In this document: piece by piece, positions 4,887 through 6,646 of the stretch
Position numbering within the stretch: position 1 is the first letter of the stretch
Layout: every line of letters starts with the position of its first letter
Assembly: GCA_036510735.1 (NCBI GenBank)
Contig: DATCDK010000151.1
Span: 1 to 6,646 of the forward strand
DNA: 6,646 nucleotides
Reading direction: 5' to 3'
Source: PALSA-607 sp036510735
GTDB taxonomy: Bacteria; Actinomycetota; Actinomycetes; Acidothermales; Acidothermaceae
The notes under the pieces: model-generated
What the model saw: only the letters and a program-made list of their open reading frames with translations
Told to the model about the DNA's origin: nothing
Database searches by the model: none
Program-made: the position numbers and the translations under genes

Positions 4887-5390
4887 GTGAATCGCGCCGA
4901 CGAGGACGACTTCAGGTCCTTTGTCGCCGCGCGGTCGCCCTCCTTGCTCTGGTTCGCCCACCTGCTCACGGGCGATCGCCACGCGGCCGAGGACATCGTC
5001 CAGACCGCGCTCGCCAAAACGGCAGCGGGCTGGTCGCGGGTACGGCGCAAGGAGAACCCCGAGGGGTACGTCCGCCGGGCCATCGTGAACACCCACCTGA
5101 ACGCGATGCGGCGCCGGCCGTGGCGAGAACAACCGCGCGAGCACATCCCTGAGGACGTCGACTCGCGCCGTCGTGAGCACGAACTCGACGACCGCGACGC
5201 CATGTGGCACGCGCTCGCCGGATTGCCGCCACGGCAGCGCGCGGTGTTGGTGCTGCGCTACTACGAGGACCTTTCCGAATCCGACATCGCCGACGTTCTC
5301 GGCTGCAGTCGGGGCACCGTCAAAAGCCAGGCCGCCAAAGGGCTCCTACATCTGAGGCGGATCGTGCAGAAGGAGGACGCGTCAACATGA
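4887..5390 (+). CDS. ECF RNA polymerase sigma factor, SigE-like actinobacterial family
   Basis: Extracytoplasmic-function sigma factor that directs RNA polymerase to a small set of promoters, usually in response to an envelope signal. The 167-residue product has only sigma regions 2 and 4. Region 2 runs from about 9 to 78: FRSFVAARSPSLLWFAHLLT (9-28), the core-binding stretch GDRHAAEDIVQTALAKTAAGW (29-49), and NPEGYVRRAIVNTHLNAMRR (57-76). A variable linker covers about 79-103. Region 4 (104-156) contains ALAGLPPRQRAVLVLRYYEDLS and the DNA-recognition helix in VLGCSRGTVKSQAAKGL. The motif set fits the SigE-like family seen in Streptomyces and relatives. It is short but complete. The last codons overlap the next gene as ATGA, so the two are translated together. 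Its promoter region is shared back to back with the rpsP cluster. Which genes it controls cannot be read here, apart from possible self-control. Confidence 0.93.
   Translation: MNRADEDDFRSFVAARSPSLLWFAHLLTGDRHAAEDIVQTALAKTAAGWSRVRRKENPEGYVRRAIVNTHLNAMRRRPWREQPREHIPEDVDSRRREHELDDRDAMWHALAGLPPRQRAVLVLRYYEDLSESDIADVLGCSRGTVKSQAAKGLLHLRRIVQKEDAST
5370..5376 (+). promoter_or_regulatory. Ribosome binding site within the sigma factor gene end
   Basis: AAGGAGG, a near-perfect match to the anti-Shine-Dalgarno, lies 10 nt before the ATG at 5387. It fixes the start of the membrane-protein gene inside the sigma factor's last codon and rules out the longer in-frame reading that begins inside the sigma gene. 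Confidence 0.75.
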
Positions 5391-6586
5391 CGGACGTCGA
5401 GCAGTTGCTGCGAGAGACGTTGGCTGATCCACGTCACCGGCTTGACCCTGGCCCTGGGATGTACGACACCGTTCGTGAGCGTGCGCATCAACGACGGCGG
5501 CGCGTGGTCCAGGTCAGCAGCGCCTTCACGGCGGTCGTCCTCATCGCCGGTGTTGCCACCACAGTCGGCGTCAACTCAGGGCATCGGCGTGCGGACCAGG
5601 TCGCAGCGCCGTCGATCACGCCGTCGCCACAAACGGGCCAGGCGACGTCGGTCGATCTGGGTAAGGGCAGCACGAGCGCGATGGCCGTGACGTCATCGGC
5701 GGTCTACGTTGCGCGCCAGCAACCCAATGAACTCCTGCAGGTGTCGACGACCAATCTTTCGGTGACCAAACGGGTGGCGACGCCGGACGCAGTTGACGAC
5801 ATAGCCGTTGACGCGGCGGCAGGTCGGGTATGGACCTGGTCGACCACGCAAGCGACCGTCGCCGACTCGGGTCAGTCGACAGGCACCGATTCGACGAGCA
5901 TCCACTCATACGCAACCTCAAGCTTCGCCATTGGCGGTGCCGTGAAGATTGCGACCTACACATTCGACGCGGCCGCACTAGACGGGCAACTGTGGCTCGC
6001 GACGAACGACGGCCTCTATGTCGTGACGACGGCAGCGAGCGGTCCCGTGGCGACGAAGGTGATAAGCGGAATGGTGTTTTCGGTCGCCGCCGACGTTGTA
6101 CGACACCGAGTCCTCTACGGCAGTGCGGTCAGCGCACCGGCAGCCGCAAACTCGCTGGGCAGCATCGTGATCCACGAGATCGACGTGTTCACTCACTCGG
6201 TGATCGGAGTCGGGACCCCGCTCCCGATCGGCAAGGAGTCGATTGCGATTGTCGGCGACCAGATCTGGGTCGGCGGCTACGGGTCCGGCTCCACTCCTCG
6301 CTTGTTCCACCTCGACGGCTCATCGCTGCAACCTCTTCAGATAAACGGTTTGGGCGCGGACCCGCTCGAACTAGGCCCTGGCGCGATTGTGTGGCCGGGC
6401 GCATCCGTGGTGTGGGTGCGGTCCGGCGGCAGCGAGGGCCTGGCCTGCGTCGATCCGCAAAGTGGCGCTTTGCTCGAGCAGTGGCCCGCCGTCCAAGGTC
6501 CGGTAGCTTCCGTGCGGGGGGACGCCTTCGCGGCTAGCGACGGCTCACTCGACCAGCTGAGTCTGTCGGGCGATTGCACCGGCTAA
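5387..6586 (+). CDS. Single-pass membrane protein with propeller-like exterior, possible sigma factor regulator
   Basis: I do not recognise this 399-residue protein as a named family. Residues 1-39 are a cytoplasmic segment ending in an Arg cluster (QRRRR, 35-39). A membrane helix covers about 40-62 (VVQVSSAFTAVVLIAGVATT). The rest should lie outside: a Pro/Ser/Thr-rich linker (about 70-88), then beta-rich repeats of the kind found in propellers, for example AVYVARQQPNELLQV (105-119), GRVWTW (146-151), GQLWLATNDGLYVV (200-213), DQIWVGGYGSGSTPRLFHLD (291-310) and VVWVRSGGSEGLACVDPQSG (341-360). The only two cysteines, 354 and 396, could form a disulfide outside the cell. There is no HxxxCxxC zinc anti-sigma motif. 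The ATGA overlap with the ECF sigma gene, the N-in topology and the basic N-terminal helix suggest a membrane regulator of that sigma factor; this is inference. It could instead be an envelope protein merely controlled by it. Confidence 0.85.
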   Translation: MTDVEQLLRETLADPRHRLDPGPGMYDTVRERAHQRRRRVVQVSSAFTAVVLIAGVATTVGVNSGHRRADQVAAPSITPSPQTGQATSVDLGKGSTSAMAVTSSAVYVARQQPNELLQVSTTNLSVTKRVATPDAVDDIAVDAAAGRVWTWSTTQATVADSGQSTGTDSTSIHSYATSSFAIGGAVKIATYTFDAAALDGQLWLATNDGLYVVTTAASGPVATKVISGMVFSVAADVVRHRVLYGSAVSAPAAANSLGSIVIHEIDVFTHSVIGVGTPLPIGKESIAIVGDQIWVGGYGSGSTPRLFHLDGSSLQPLQINGLGADPLELGPGAIVWPGASVVWVRSGGSEGLACVDPQSGALLEQWPAVQGPVASVRGDAFAASDGSLDQLSLSGDCTG

Positions 6587-6596
6587 AGCGAGGGCA

Positions 6597-6646
6597 TCAC
6601 GGCGAGACGGGGACGACCGGGGCGACTGTCGCTGCGACCCGATCGG
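6597..6646 (-). CDS. Possible C-terminal end of a converging gene (15 codons in window)
   Basis: On the minus strand one frame is open from the window edge to a TGA at 6597-6599 and would encode DRVAATVAPVVPVSP. Most codons end in G or C, like the real genes here. If real, it converges on the membrane-protein gene with a 10-nt gap. Fifteen codons are far too few to be confident, and the Ala/Val/Pro composition is not diagnostic. Confidence 0.2.
   Translation of the reverse strand, partial: DRVAATVAPVVPVSP

Noticed and set aside
4458..5210. Minus-strand open frame spanning the rpsP start, the intergenic region and the sigma gene
   Set aside because: It crosses the divergent promoter region and is antisense to a clear sigma factor. 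The product has no recognisable motif.
6622..6638. Overlapping inverted repeats GCGACTGTCGC and GTCGCTGCGAC as a terminator after the membrane-protein gene
   Set aside because: Each has a one-base loop, too tight for a stable hairpin, and no T-run follows in the window.

Overview
The window looks like chromosomal DNA from a high-GC Gram-positive bacterium (Actinomycetia). The reasons are the strong G/C preference at third codon positions, the frequent GTG starts, and the gene order rpsP, KH-domain protein, rimM, trmD, rplS, lepB, rnhB, which matches the arrangement known from Mycobacterium and Streptomyces. No genus can be named from this stretch alone.

Minus strand, read from about 4611 down to 1: a compact ribosome-maturation and housekeeping cluster. 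rpsP (30S protein S16 with a long acidic tail) is followed by khpA (small KH RNA-binding protein), rimM (30S maturation factor), trmD (tRNA m1G37 methyltransferase), rplS (50S protein L19), lepB (type I signal peptidase with a long disordered N-terminal tail) and rnhB (RNase HII, cut by the window edge). The gaps are 2, 52, 4, 126, 44 and 10 nt. The first four genes very probably share a transcript. The 126-nt trmD-rplS gap holds a three-copy direct repeat and is the most likely place for an internal signal. The cluster links 30S assembly, tRNA modification, 50S assembly, protein export and removal of ribonucleotides from DNA.

Centre, 4612-4886: a divergent 275-nt intergenic region. It should carry the promoter of the rpsP cluster (minus strand) and that of a sigma factor gene (plus strand). 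A GCAACC / CGTGTC pair lies just upstream of the sigma gene, as expected for an ECF-type, possibly self-recognised promoter.

Plus strand, 4887-6586: a two-gene operon with an ATGA overlap. The first gene is an ECF sigma factor of the actinobacterial SigE-like family. The second is a single-pass membrane protein with a short cytoplasmic N-terminus and a large extracytoplasmic domain of propeller-like beta repeats. It has no zinc-binding anti-sigma signature, but its position and topology suggest it senses or restrains the sigma factor. This pair is the accessory and least characterised part of the window. The rest is conserved housekeeping DNA. I saw no CRISPR array, tRNA, rRNA or insertion sequence.
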